From contig CP145414.1 in the NCBI GenBank assembly GCA_036867785.1, positions 186,001 to 250,000 of the forward strand: DNA of 64,000 nt, read 5' to 3'. The position numbers and the translations under genes were made by a program. This document shows positions 54,047-64,000 of this stretch, piece by piece. Origin of the DNA: Plasmodiophora brassicae. Taxonomy: Eukaryota > Endomyxa: Phytomyxea > Phytomyxea > Plasmodiophorida. How positions within the stretch are numbered: the stretch's first letter is position 1; each line of letters begins with the position of its first letter. The notes beneath the pieces are model-generated. The model was not told the origin of the DNA. It searched no databases and saw nothing but the letters and a program-made list of their open reading frames with translations.

Positions 54047-55444
54047 ATGGCGGCGGTGGCGGCACCCGCTGCGGCTTCACCGGGTGACGCCTGGGCGCCC
54101 ACGTCGCCCCTATCCGTCGTCGTGCTCGCCGCCGTACGGTCCGTCTCACAGCAGTTCACGGACGTCGTCGAGAGCCTCGAACTCGACGACGACAATGATC
54201 ATAAGCGGCGGCAGCTGCTGATGCTGCTGACGCGATCCGTCCAATCGTGCGGGCGCCTCCTGGCCCTCATCCGGTGGTGCACACGCCGCCTGCAGTCATA
54301 TCGCCTTGGTCGAGCGGCGATAGCACTTCTCGACACCTACTGCCTGGAATGGCACCGCGATTTCCGCCTGACGTCATTAACGTACCCGGTGTGGGACCTG
54401 GAAACCACGTTGCATTGTGTATCGTCGTCCGGTTATTACCTTCTGCCGCGATGCACGTCCGGGACGGATACGCTGGCCGCACCCCCCGCCGATCGGGATC
54501 GTGTCCGTCGGCGGCTGCGCGCGATGGTCTCGCACCACCTGCACCTGCATCGACCCGCTCTGCCTCACCACTGCACCGTATCCGGGACGACCATATCGAC
54601 ATCGTCGTATACGCTGGACCTGTCGCTGCGCATGCAGCCCGGCAGGTTGCACTGGGCGCTCATGGCGCTCACGTTCGCGCTCGTCGACGACGACGGCGTC
54701 GAGGTCGTCACGCCCGCCCAAACGCACACGATCATGGAGATCGAGCGTAACCGTCTCATGTCCTGCGCGGACCTGCGCCTCGCTCTGCAGTCGCTGATCG
54801 CGTCGCTCGACCGCGACGCCGTTCTCATCCAGTTCGCCGTCCTCGAGCGCCAGGCGCGATCGTTCGCGACGTCGGTGACGTGCACACCCACGTCGATATC
54901 GTACCCGTTCTGGGCGTCCGCCACGCTTCGCATCGTCCTGACCGACACCGACCTGCGCGTGACGCTCGGCAGCGAACCCGTGCGCCAGTGGACTGCGTCG
55001 CCCAAAATAGCGTTCTCCGGGATTCTGGGCGCGGCGCAGTCCCAAGCTGCGCAGCGACTGCTCGCCGGCGTGCCTTCGTCATGTCGCGTCGATCGTCGCA
55101 CGGGTGCCGTGCGGTTCTGGTCGCGGAGTCGACCGCTGACGCTGGCGGATGTGAGCACCATGCGCCAGGATAACGTGCTGTACTGGGTCGGATGCGCACG
55201 CGCCATCCTGACCGCCGCCGGCTTCGACTGCGTGAAACACGGCTGGACGGAATCGCGGGGCACGATCCAGTGCCGGCGGAGAGGGGACGCCACCGGATCC
55301 GGCGCCACGTTCGTCGTCGAGTGCGACGCTGACGGGCGACTGCGAGGGCCCGACGGCATTGACTTTCGCCTGGATACGCGTCGTGGCCCGCACATGCTGC
55401 CGGTTCTGAGATCTCTAGCACATTCACCTACTGTACTATCCTAA
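54047..55444 (+). CDS. MED14: MED14-like Mediator subunit
   Basis: A single exon of 465 residues from ATG 54047 (an in-frame ATG at 53936 adds a segment without conservation). The N-terminal 120 residues carry the MED14 pattern: SVSQQFTDVVESLELDDD, then RRQLLMLLTRSVQSCGRLLA followed by LIRWC, equivalent to the basic helix in which MED14 proteins read R-x-R/L-LLRLL-L-KW. Helical and beta segments follow, with a conserved-looking SLRMQPGRLHWALMALTF. MED14 is the backbone linking Mediator head, middle and tail in RNA polymerase II transcription. At 465 residues it is far shorter than animal or yeast MED14, so it would be an N-terminal-type minimal form. The identification rests on the N-terminus only. 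Confidence 0.55.
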   Translation: MAAVAAPAAASPGDAWAPTSPLSVVVLAAVRSVSQQFTDVVESLELDDDNDHKRRQLLMLLTRSVQSCGRLLALIRWCTRRLQSYRLGRAAIALLDTYCLEWHRDFRLTSLTYPVWDLETTLHCVSSSGYYLLPRCTSGTDTLAAPPADRDRVRRRLRAMVSHHLHLHRPALPHHCTVSGTTISTSSYTLDLSLRMQPGRLHWALMALTFALVDDDGVEVVTPAQTHTIMEIERNRLMSCADLRLALQSLIASLDRDAVLIQFAVLERQARSFATSVTCTPTSISYPFWASATLRIVLTDTDLRVTLGSEPVRQWTASPKIAFSGILGAAQSQAAQRLLAGVPSSCRVDRRTGAVRFWSRSRPLTLADVSTMRQDNVLYWVGCARAILTAAGFDCVKHGWTESRGTIQCRRRGDATGSGATFVVECDADGRLRGPDGIDFRLDTRRGPHMLPVLRSLAHSPTVLS

Positions 55445-55536
55445 CGCTTAGCAACCACATCAATCGACCCCATCGTCTGGACACACACTGGGCAATTCGA
55501 ACACTGTATTGTACGCTTGTCTCGCGCGGCTGCCGC

Positions 55537-56599
55537 TCACTTGCTCTGCACGGCGGCGCCCTTCGTCTCGTCGAACAGGTCCAGGAACTTTTGCAACGCG
55601 AACAGCTGCGGTTCACGTGTCATCATACCCAATAGCGGACGCGTACTGCTCCATACACCAACCTTGTCGTGGGTAGATAGGTGCTCGTATGCGATCGTTT
55701 TCGGCATGACTGGCCGTCCTGGAGCCGCCTTCTTGCCCTGGCGAGGTGGCTGTTGCTGCTGTGTACGTTCGGCCATCGTGTTCAGCAGGGTGCGCACACG
55801 TTGCTCCACGTCGTTCTGCATCTTCCATCGTCGGTGGACGTGCACGTTAATGGCCAGCATCTGTCGCGCCTGTCGACGTGCCAGGTCGCGCTGTGCCCGC
55901 GTCTGGCACAGTTCAGCGGAGGCGCGCGCCGCCCGTGCATCGGCACACGCTGCCGCGTGTCGCGCCGTCCGTAGCGCCTCGATCGTGTTGCCGACCAGAT
56001 CCGCTGGCGTCGATGCCGATGTCACTGGCAACGATAACGCAGACCGGCACACCTGCTCGATGTCGTGCGACGCGCGACGTAACGTGGCGACCTCGCCAGT
56101 CAGCAATTGCTGCTCGCGGCGCAATCGGTCGACCCTAAAATGGCAACCTCGTCTGAGCCTAGCGGAGCAGTCCGCATCGGAGCCGCCGTCTTACAGGTTG
56201 TCCAGTGCGTCTGCGCGAGCGTGTTCACGGGTCAGCTGACGCTCGAGATTGTCGGCGCGCTGACGTTCCTGATCGCGATCGCGGTTCGCCGCTAGTTTCT
56301 GCATCGTCAGACGCGCGATCTCGCAGGACGCCATGGACGCATTGGCGAGGTCGCTCTTTTGTGGGCGCCCCTTCACAATCGCCTGCGACGACCACATGTT
56401 CGGAAGCGCCGTTGTCGTCGCGCGACGTTTAAACTTTGGCGTGTGACGCCCAGTCGGGGCCTGGGCAGCCGGGAACGCTACCAGCGAGCGTCACAGGACT
56501 GGGCTGCAGCAGCATAGGGTTCTCCTCACCACCAGCCATGAGAATCGCACGCGCACCATCATGGAACTGTGTGACGATAGATAGTCGCCCACTGTCCAT
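55537..56599 (-). CDS. Coiled-coil protein of unknown function, three exons
   Basis: Exons 56599-56495, 56433-56195, 56134-55537; introns 61 and 60 bases, GT..AG, in frame; 313 residues. A basic patch (FKRRATTT) is followed by a coiled coil from about residue 60 to 210 (IARLTMQKLAANRDRDQERQ, NLERQLTREHARADAL, RLRREQQLLTGEVATL), interrupted near 145, and then a basic Gln/Pro segment (RTQQQQPPRQGKK). The C-terminus, LGMMTREPQLFALQKFLDLF, is amphipathic. No family was recognised. The ATG lies 50 bases downstream of the CGR1-like stop, on the same strand. Confidence 0.6.
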
Positions 56600-56648
56600 T
56601 CGCCGCGCTCTTCGATCGCCCACACCGCCGAACGTGGTAGTTCGTACT

Positions 56649-56990
56649 TTACTGTTTGCGGATCATCTTTAGCTGCTTCTTGGTCAGCTTCTTGAGCTTG
56701 CTCGTGTCTGAGATGACTTGGACGACCTGTGATTTCTTCTCGTTCGCCTCCTTCGTGGCGCGCTTCTGCGCGCGTCGCCTCCGCTCCTCCGCTTTAGTCG
56801 CCTTGATCTCCTCGATCAGTGCCTGCTGCTGAATCCGTGCCGCCTGCAACTTCTCCCTTTCCTGAAGTCGTTTCGCGAACGATCCGGCCGCGCCTGTCCG
56901 CATCGTACTGCTATGCCGTGACTTCTGGATCGTCTTCCAAACCCGCCCATTGACGGGGCGTGAGCGAGGTACCTCAGCTACCGACGTCAT
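56649..56990 (-). CDS. CGR1: CGR1-family rRNA-processing protein
   Basis: 113 residues, one exon, ATG 56990. It shows the CGR1/CCDC86 signature: a short head, then RPVNGRVWKTIQKSRHSS, a basic coiled coil (FAKRLQEREKLQAARIQQQA, KATKAEERRRRAQKRATKEA) and a basic end KKLTKKQLKMIRKQ. In yeast the family works in the nucleolus on 60S subunit assembly. Length is close to the usual 100-130. A longer frame to 57092 lacks conservation upstream of the chosen ATG. Confidence 0.8.
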   Translation of the reverse strand: MTSVAEVPRSRPVNGRVWKTIQKSRHSSTMRTGAAGSFAKRLQEREKLQAARIQQQALIEEIKATKAEERRRRAQKRATKEANEKKSQVVQVISDTSKLKKLTKKQLKMIRKQ

Positions 56991-57940
56991 TGTCGCCGTG
57001 AGGGTCTGCGGACTCCGCCACGGACTGCGACACACCTGAACGCAGCCGATGAAAACTTTTAGCCAGGACAACCGACAACGCCGGTTTTGCAATCGGCGTA
57101 TTTATCAGCTCAAGGAGGACACCAATGTCGGCGCTACCTAGGGCTTGCAGCGGACAGACCGAGATAAAAGATTCGCAAGGCGATGCGTTGCGCAATCGAC
57201 AGTCGGCCGCTGCAGAGCGGAGTACCTGCACATTCGTGATGGTCACATCAGGTCTCCACCCCGTCCCGGGTGCCGTGTCTGCCCTGCGTAAGAACGGCCT
57301 TCTCCCGCCAGATCCGTTCTGTAAGTTTGATGAAACGGTCGTACGTACAAGTGTTCTGACTTCATGACCAGATGTGCCGAAAGTAGGACTATTTCTCCTT
57401 GAAATGATACTTCCGGGGTTTGTCCCCAAGTGCCCGGTTCTGTCATAAGAACGAGACCGTTAAGCTGAACGGGTGAAATTCGAACCCAATCACAGGACGG
57501 ATCTACTCATGTACAAGGTATTCACGAATACGTTTCAGTTGCATCACTACTCTCATTCTGAACGATACAGCGTTACTGCTGCAATGCTTGCCGAAGTCTT
57601 CAACGCGAACTTCCTGCTTAAGGACTTAATGTGGATGACGCGACCGTATGGAAGCAGCTCCCGAAGTACCCCTTCACAGCCATCCGCAATGACGTCTACG
57701 CTGCTCCTTTGTACCCGTATAAGAGTGCGCCCTTTCAAGGAGACGTTGATGATTCTCTCTCCCACGACGGCCGGTGCCATCTGCATCACCATTGGCGATA
57801 TTATCAACAATCGTCGTTTCTGCAATACTATCGAACGGTCTGTGACATGTTCGTCAAGCAACATGGTGATGATATTGCCAATTTTGCGGGAATGCGAGAC
57901 GTCCTTCCGTCGTGTACGTGACAAATCGCACTATACGACA
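56991..57940. other. Unassigned interval with uncertain coding frames
   Basis: A minus frame (57429-56974) ends over the CGR1 start and contains CPLQALGSADIGVLLELINT; frames on both strands between 57473 and 57924 also look partly coding (plus: VCDMFVKQHGDDIANFAGMR; minus: KGRTLIRVQRSSVDVIADGC). None could be assigned to a family or given a consistent exon structure. The plus frame may be the 5' exon of the gene at 57941. Confidence 0.3.
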
Positions 57941-58608
57941 GCGTTCCCGGCATCGTCGAACATCGCGACGGCTGCGGGCCAAGCCGCCGGTGTCGGAGCT
58001 GCGCCGGTCGCCGTCGGCGCGCCGATGCAGGCGCAAGACATCCTGGACGCCGACAACGAGGCGCAGGCGCGCAAGCGCCATCGCCTGGCGCACCCGGCGC
58101 AGATAACCGGCGACGAGTGCGCTGCGTCCATGGTCCGTTCACACGCGATCATCGCGGAGCACGCCGCCCAAGCGTATGCCGGCGTCGGTGCTGCACCTGC
58201 ATGGTTTGCGCCAGCGCTGCAGGCGCAGCTTCAGCCGCAGCTTCAGACGCTGCAGGCGCAGCTTGATCAGGCGCTGCAGGCGCATCTGCAACTGCTGTCC
58301 GCGCGTACAGATAATCTCCGCATACGTTCGCGGAACGTTCATCGCATCACGATACAACAGCATCTCTCACCTGTCGGCAAAGAAGTCGCCGGCCACCCGG
58401 CTGGCGCGATCCCGGCGGTGCGTTTGCGGTTCGGGCGGCGCCTTCGCTGTGGGGACCATCCTCCCGGAGCTGCCGTTTTTCCCGGCCGCCGGCGTTACAC
58501 CGTCCGACATTCATGGCCTGACAGGCGCGAACGTGCACGCCCTTCAGTGGCTCTACAACGTGGACTTTGCTCGTAAGCCTTGTCGGCAGGATCGATCTTG
58601 TCAATAGA
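57941..58608 (+). CDS. Inverted-duplicate gene, copy 1, coiled-coil protein
   Basis: The plus-strand copy. Coding similarity starts in an Ala/Gly-rich head, then MQAQDILDADNEAQARKRHR (58025), HAAQAYAGVGAAPAWFAPAL, a Gln/Leu coiled coil (LQPQLQTLQAQLDQALQAHL), and LLSARTDNLRIRSRNVHRIT. The frame slips near 58420 compared with copy 2; the matching end FPAAGVTPSDIHGLTGANVH and LYNVDFARKPC lies in another frame up to 58607. The pattern (coiled coil, RxxN..., FPAxxxxIxxLxxxxxxxLxxxY) recalls hypothetical proteins common in fungi and protists, without known role. The frame slip suggests copy 1 is the decayed one. Confidence 0.5.
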
Positions 58609-58893
58609 GCCCGGGGGGCGCCCTGTCGGTGCGTCACGACGGGTTGCAGGAGTTTCTGCTCATGTAGCTAGTGTTGGAGGCCTCTCATGAGGCTCGCAAC
58701 ACTACATGAGCAGACCCGTGGAAGCGGTTCTTTTGGTACGTTGCTGTTCAAGTGAAGAGTCGTGCTTTGTTTTACTTTGCTAATTGCGGCATCGTCACAG
58801 GATTACGGTCTGCTCCATGTAGTGTTGCCTACAACTACATGAGCAGAAACTCTTGCAACCCGTCGCGGCGCACCGACAGGGCGGCCCCTGGCG

Positions 58894-59508
58894 CTATTGA
58901 CAAACCACAGCGTTAATACTGCGAATTCGGGATCGACCCTGCCGACAAGGCTTACGAGCAAAGTGCACGTTGTAGAACCACTGAAGGGCGCCCACCTGCG
59001 CGCCTGTCAGGCCATGAATGTCGGACGATGTGACGCCGGCGGCCGGGAAAAACGGCAGCTCCGGGAGGATGGTCCCTACAGCGAAGGCGCCGCCCGACGG
59101 GACGAGACCTGCAAACACTGCCGGGATCGCGCCAGCCGGATGGTCGGCGACTTCCTTGCTGACGGGCGACAGATGTTCTTGTATCGTGATGCGATGAACG
59201 TTCCGCGAACGTATGCGAAGGTTATCTGTACGCGCGGACAGCAGTTGCAGTTGCGCTTGCAGCGGCTGAAGCTGCGCCTGCAGCGCCTGAAGCTGCGGCT
59301 GAAGCTGCGCCTGCAGCGCTGGCGCAAACCATGCAGGTGCAGCACCGACGCCGGCATACGCTTGGGCGGCGTGCTCCGCGATGATCGCGTGTGAACGGAC
59401 CATGGACGCAGCGCACTCGTCGCCGGTTATCTGCGCCGGGTGCGCCAGGCGATGGCGCTTGCGCGCCTGCGCCTCGTTGTCGGCGTCCAGGATGTCTTGC
59501 GCCTGCAT
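58894..59508 (-). CDS. Inverted-duplicate gene, copy 2, coiled-coil protein
   Basis: A single open frame of 204 residues from ATG 59508. It shows the same order as copy 1: MQAQDILDADNEAQARKRHR, AWFAPALQAQLQPQLQALQA repeats, RSRNVHRITIQEHLSPVSKE, then AFAVGTILPELPFFPAAGVT and TGAQVGALQWFYNVHFARKP. Upstream similarity to copy 1 continues for about 80 bases in frame, to a stop at about 59597, so the original start may have been lost. Function unknown. The two copies converge; their 3' ends are about 290 bases apart. Confidence 0.6.
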   Translation of the reverse strand: MQAQDILDADNEAQARKRHRLAHPAQITGDECAASMVRSHAIIAEHAAQAYAGVGAAPAWFAPALQAQLQPQLQALQAQLQPLQAQLQLLSARTDNLRIRSRNVHRITIQEHLSPVSKEVADHPAGAIPAVFAGLVPSGGAFAVGTILPELPFFPAAGVTSSDIHGLTGAQVGALQWFYNVHFARKPCRQGRSRIRSINAVVCQ

Positions 59509-59597
59509 CGGCGCGCCGACGGCGACCGGCGCAGCTCCGACACCGGCGGCTTGGCCCGCAGCCGACGCGATGTCCGGCGATGCTGGGAACGCTCAAC

Positions 59598-60412
59598 GCT
59601 GTCAATGCACAGGCCGCGACGCACTGCGACGGAGTATGGGGGTTGCCGCCGGGCAGAAAGGCGGTGTCGTGCAGTCAGACACGGACATAACGACACGAGA
59701 GCAAAAGACTTCCAGCATCAGCTCCCCAATCTTGAAGGGGACGTCTGCGGTTGTGTCCGTGTCTGACTGGGCTGTGACACCGCCGTTCTGCCCAGTCGCA
59801 ACCCCCCTCCCCCCCCCAAATCGGCCGATGCTTGTTGATGACAGACGCAGTTCAGCGGGCGCTCACCACAGGGCTGGCTTAGCTCAGATGCGGCAAAGCG
59901 TCTCAGACGTCATGTGTCGCCGCCGGGCCATGTGCTGCTGACGCCGACGCATCGCACCCTGACCCTGACAGGACACAGACACAACGACGCAGTTTTCCCC
60001 AGTCAGCAGTCGACTGCTCACGTCTGGGTCTCTATGGTGTCCCACTAACGTCACCCTCTGCTTCGTCGGTGGCCAGTTACACCAGAGAATTGCAAAGGCC
60101 ATTCCAGCAAATGACTACGTCAAAACCAACCGTCGCTTTCGGTCCCATCTGGGACGTCACGTCAAACCATGCATGAGATCTAGCGGCGGTCAAAGGTTTT
60201 GCCCAGTACATGATGACTGTTCGATGGAAGTTCACATGCCATTCCCATTGACGCAGGAGCATACGGTTGCTGACTCGAATCAACCTATTGAATTCCGTTG
60301 GCTCCCTCGGCAAGCCGCGCCAGTGCCAAGATCCGGACATACGCGCGCTGAACCCAGCAACGTACGGAAGGTACGGTGCAGACCGGAGTCCGTGACGGAG
60401 TCCGCAGCAAAC
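59598..60412. other. Intergenic region with a foldback repeat
   Basis: 59638-59816 is a hairpin: GGGGGTTGC..GGGCAGAAAGGCGGTGTC, then a loop of about 60 bases, then the inverse ending GACTGGGCAGAACGGCGG (minus-strand reading) and a C-run at 59805-59818. Arms are roughly 55 bases, the size of a miniature foldback element. The remainder to 60412 holds no recognised gene and should include the ACL4-like promoter. Confidence 0.5.
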
Positions 60413-61293
60413 ATGGAGTGTAACGTGGCGGACCTGCTCGACCGGGCCCGCCTCCTGCTGTCTCAGTGCCAGGTACGCCCCAATGATTCGCGTGACATGA
60501 TCGCGTGTAACGAGCGGCCATGCAGCCAGATGTAGCTGTCAAATTCATTGAGCGCGCCATTGAGCGGGATCCGAATGACATGGCGGCGTTGGACATGCTC
60601 GCCGAAGTACTGCTAGAACTGGATCGAACGGAGGAAGCCGTTCGCGCCCTTCGTCGCAGCATCGACCTGTATCCGAACAGCAACGCGAACAAGTACATGT
60701 CGTTAGCGCAACTGCTGTCTGGCCGGGAGGCACTCGGCCTGTACGAACGCGGCATCCAACTAATGCTAAGTGGCATCGATCGCGATGATTCCAGTGTCGC
60801 GGCCGCGTACAGCGCCATTGCCGAGTTGTTCATGACCGACCTCTGCGATGAGGACAATGCTGAATCGAACTGTGAGGCCGCAGTAGAGGCCGCCGTGAAT
60901 GTATGCAGCGACTGCCCCGATCCTTACAGGGTCATGGCCAGTCTGCGTATAATTCAGGGCCGGTACGAGGAAGCCGAAGCCGCTGTCCGGTCCGGTCTCG
61001 AAAGAATAGCGTCGTCACCATTCGAGACTCGTCTCGACCTGGCCAAGAGCTGCATCGAGCTGGGCATGTTCACTAATGGCCTCGACCTGGTCGACGACTT
61101 GCTCGGCGAAGACGACCGTGATTGCCAGCTGTGGGTCATGGCCGCACTGTGCTACCTGAAGGAAGGCAACGCTGAAATCGCTGTCGAGTATTGCCACGCT
61201 GCACGCGCCATGGCGCTCAAACAAGACGATCGCGAGATGCTCAACGAGATCGACGCCATACAACACGAACTAGACAATACGCCCACTATATAA
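60413..61293 (+). CDS. ACL4: ACL4-like TPR chaperone of ribosomal protein L4
   Basis: Exons 60413-60472 and 60526-61293 (intron 53 bases, phase 0), 275 residues. Exon 1 encodes MECNVADLLDRARLLLSQCQ. TPR pairs follow: AVKFIERAIERDPNDMAALD, LAEVLLELDRTEEAVRALRR. Next come the ACL4 hallmarks NKYMSLAQLLSGREALGLYE and IAELFMTDLCDEDNAESNCE, then RVMASLRIIQGRYEEAEAAV. In yeast Acl4 captures nascent Rpl4 and escorts it to the pre-60S particle in the nucleus. The ATG at 60520, in the intron's last bases, is a less likely start because the exon 1 join completes the first helix. Confidence 0.8.
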
Positions 61294-61749
61294 ATCGGTG
61301 TCGCCACACGTCCCGAACTCAGTTACGTCGCGTTCCACTGCATTGATCCTATTGACAGGAGCGACACCTGTAGCCTTCGCACGGGGGACGGCGACGATAC
61401 GGCACGTGCAGGGTCAGGAACGCAGGGAACGTGGCAACGATGCGGGGGAGCTTGAGGTGCGCCCCAGTTGAGCGGCAATGTGCGCCGCCGTTGTCGTCAA
61501 CGTTGCGCCTGTACGTGATCCCGAACGACTGCGTACCTATGAGGCAAGCGACGCGGCCGGTGCCTCCATACGTTGACGTCAGCCGCCATCTCAAACATTA
61601 CGTCCAGCACCTGGTCCGATTTACAACGTTAATTGCCGTCATCACGTAATTGAGGTCGGTCCTGCCCGTAATTACCTAAACCGCCCTAGGGGGCGTGGCC
61701 CGTGTGGCTGTGCGACGGACTCCGTGCTGACGTCGTCGATCAGGTCGTC
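61294..61749. promoter_or_regulatory. Interval between ACL4-like and SRP54 genes
   Basis: 456 bases; open frames on both strands lack recognisable domains. It should hold the ACL4-like 3' end and the SRP54 promoter. Confidence 0.35.
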
Positions 61750-63395
<1,646 letters not shown>

Positions 63396-63484
63396 GACAG
63401 CCATTTGCCGCCGTCCATCCCCCGCTGCCGCCTACCAGATTGTATCCATCATAAATAAGTTGTTGCAGGCCGACGCCCTCTCGA

Positions 63485-64000
63485 TCATAGTTCAGGACGG
63501 TCGGTACTCCCTGCGTACTGGGAAATTCGTTGACGAAGCAGGCTGCCCAGGACGTCCTTCGCGTAGTACTGAACGACATCGAGGCGCGCTTGCCGGCCTT
63601 TCGCCTTCCGACCATGGACGTCATCGTGCACGAGTCGCATGAGCGTTCGCAAATGGTGGACGCTCGGGCGTGCCCAGCGATGCCCTTGAAACGCGCCGCC
63701 GTCGATGGTATCCATGCCGTCGTAACGCAGTGGGTACCCGTTCGCTTCCGTCATGAACGCGGTCGGTCCCGACCCTTTTGCAGACGCTTGTCAATGGCGT
63801 CCATCTGTAACCATACCCACGTACAGTTGGTTGCAATGATGGGAATACCGCAGGCCATGGCTTCGACGTGCGGGCGACCCCATCCCTCGCCTCGGCTTGG
63901 CAGGACGAACACATCAGCGGCACGATACAGCGATGGCATCTGCTCATCCGGTAGCCCTTCAGGCAGAACGACCAGCGTTTCGGGCGGCGACAGTCCATGT
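63485..64000 (-). CDS. Glycosyltransferase family 4 protein, C-terminal part
   Basis: Runs off the right edge. Exons >=64000-63825 and 63774-63485 with a 50-base intron (phase 1, GTACGT donor). The visible part reads LPDEQMPSLYRAADVFVLPS, RGEGWGRPHVEAMACGIPII and ATNW, the nucleotide-sugar-binding half of GT4 enzymes with the EX7E-type element (E..W..P..EAMACG). After the intron SGPTAFMTEANGYPL and WARPSVHHLRTLMRLVHDDV end the fold. The donor sugar and acceptor cannot be told. The splice is fixed by restoring the ATNWSGP motif. The stop is at 63485, facing SRP54 across 89 bases. Confidence 0.8.

Larger units (their letters stand above)
57941..59597. repeat. Long inverted repeat enclosing the two gene copies
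   Basis: The arms are about 57941-58680 and 58835-59597, highly similar, including coding part and 3' flank (GACGGGTTGCA and TCTGCTCATGTAG are shared in mirror order). The 150-base centre holds two more CTACATGAGCAG words, so TCTGCTCATGTAG occurs in both directions around small hairpins. Arms of over 600 bases make a very stable hairpin in DNA or RNA. Confidence 0.85.

Noticed and set aside
54565-55395. Open frames antisense to the MED14-like gene
   Set aside because: Shadow frames of a GC-rich coding exon; no conserved motif.
46541-57120. Similarity of LELIHTP (46570) and LELINTP (57085) frames as a gene family
   Set aside because: The match is about ten residues with no support around it; probably chance.

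Overview
The window is nuclear DNA of a eukaryote. Many genes are split by introns of about 50-80 bases with GT..AG ends. The proteins include SRP54, a Mediator subunit, a CGR1-type ribosome-assembly protein and a DYW-type pentatricopeptide protein. There are pol III genes, a tRNA-derived SINE, and transposons of eukaryotic superfamilies only. The gene-bearing part (43-64 kb) is GC-rich and compact, with gaps as small as 50-65 bases. A free-living or parasitic protist is the best guess. A rhizarian of the plasmodiophorid type would fit, but that is inference; no marker here proves the lineage.

Layout. Positions 1 to about 43,000 are almost solid transposable elements. From the left: a CACTA (CMC superfamily) element that runs off the left edge and carries a 14-exon Tnp2-like transposase (to 5779); a gypsy pol relic (5780-8393); a CACTA right-end scrap (8394-8592); a truncated copia element (to about 10,680); fragments of a Helitron and of a LINE; a PIF/Harbinger element with perfect TAA target duplications (13405-16617) that also holds a tRNA gene and copia LTR pieces; and a third gypsy lineage. 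Inserted in the LTR of that gypsy is a five-layer nest: a Tc1/mariner-like element (20578-40650) interrupted by a chromodomain gypsy element (22378-40180), which is itself interrupted by CACTA-2 (24020-29628) and, in its 5' LTR, by a small TA-flanked element (33830-40015), which in turn holds CACTA-3 (34373-39810). Target-site duplications can be read for every layer of the nest, and joining the flanks restores the interrupted reading frames, so the order of insertions is fixed. Head-to-head gypsy relics joined by an inverted 23-base minisatellite close this region (40,719-43,020).

Positions 43,290-64,000 hold host genes: a PlsC-type acyltransferase (-), a four-exon gene of unknown function (-), a DYW-type PPR protein (+), a CARMIL-like PH+LRR protein (-), a MED14-like protein (+), a coiled-coil protein (-), a CGR1-like protein (-), a convergent inverted gene duplication, an ACL4-like TPR protein (+), SRP54 (+) and the 3' part of a glycosyltransferase gene (-). 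One SINE with a 14-base target duplication lies between the acyltransferase and its neighbour. The genes are not an operon. As a set they are housekeeping: ribosome assembly (CGR1, ACL4), protein targeting (SRP54), transcription (MED14), actin regulation (CARMIL-like), lipid synthesis, and probably organellar C-to-U RNA editing (DYW protein).

Gene structures were built by hand from splice signals, frame continuity and comparison between copies inside the window; no database search was possible. Family names rest on recognised motifs.
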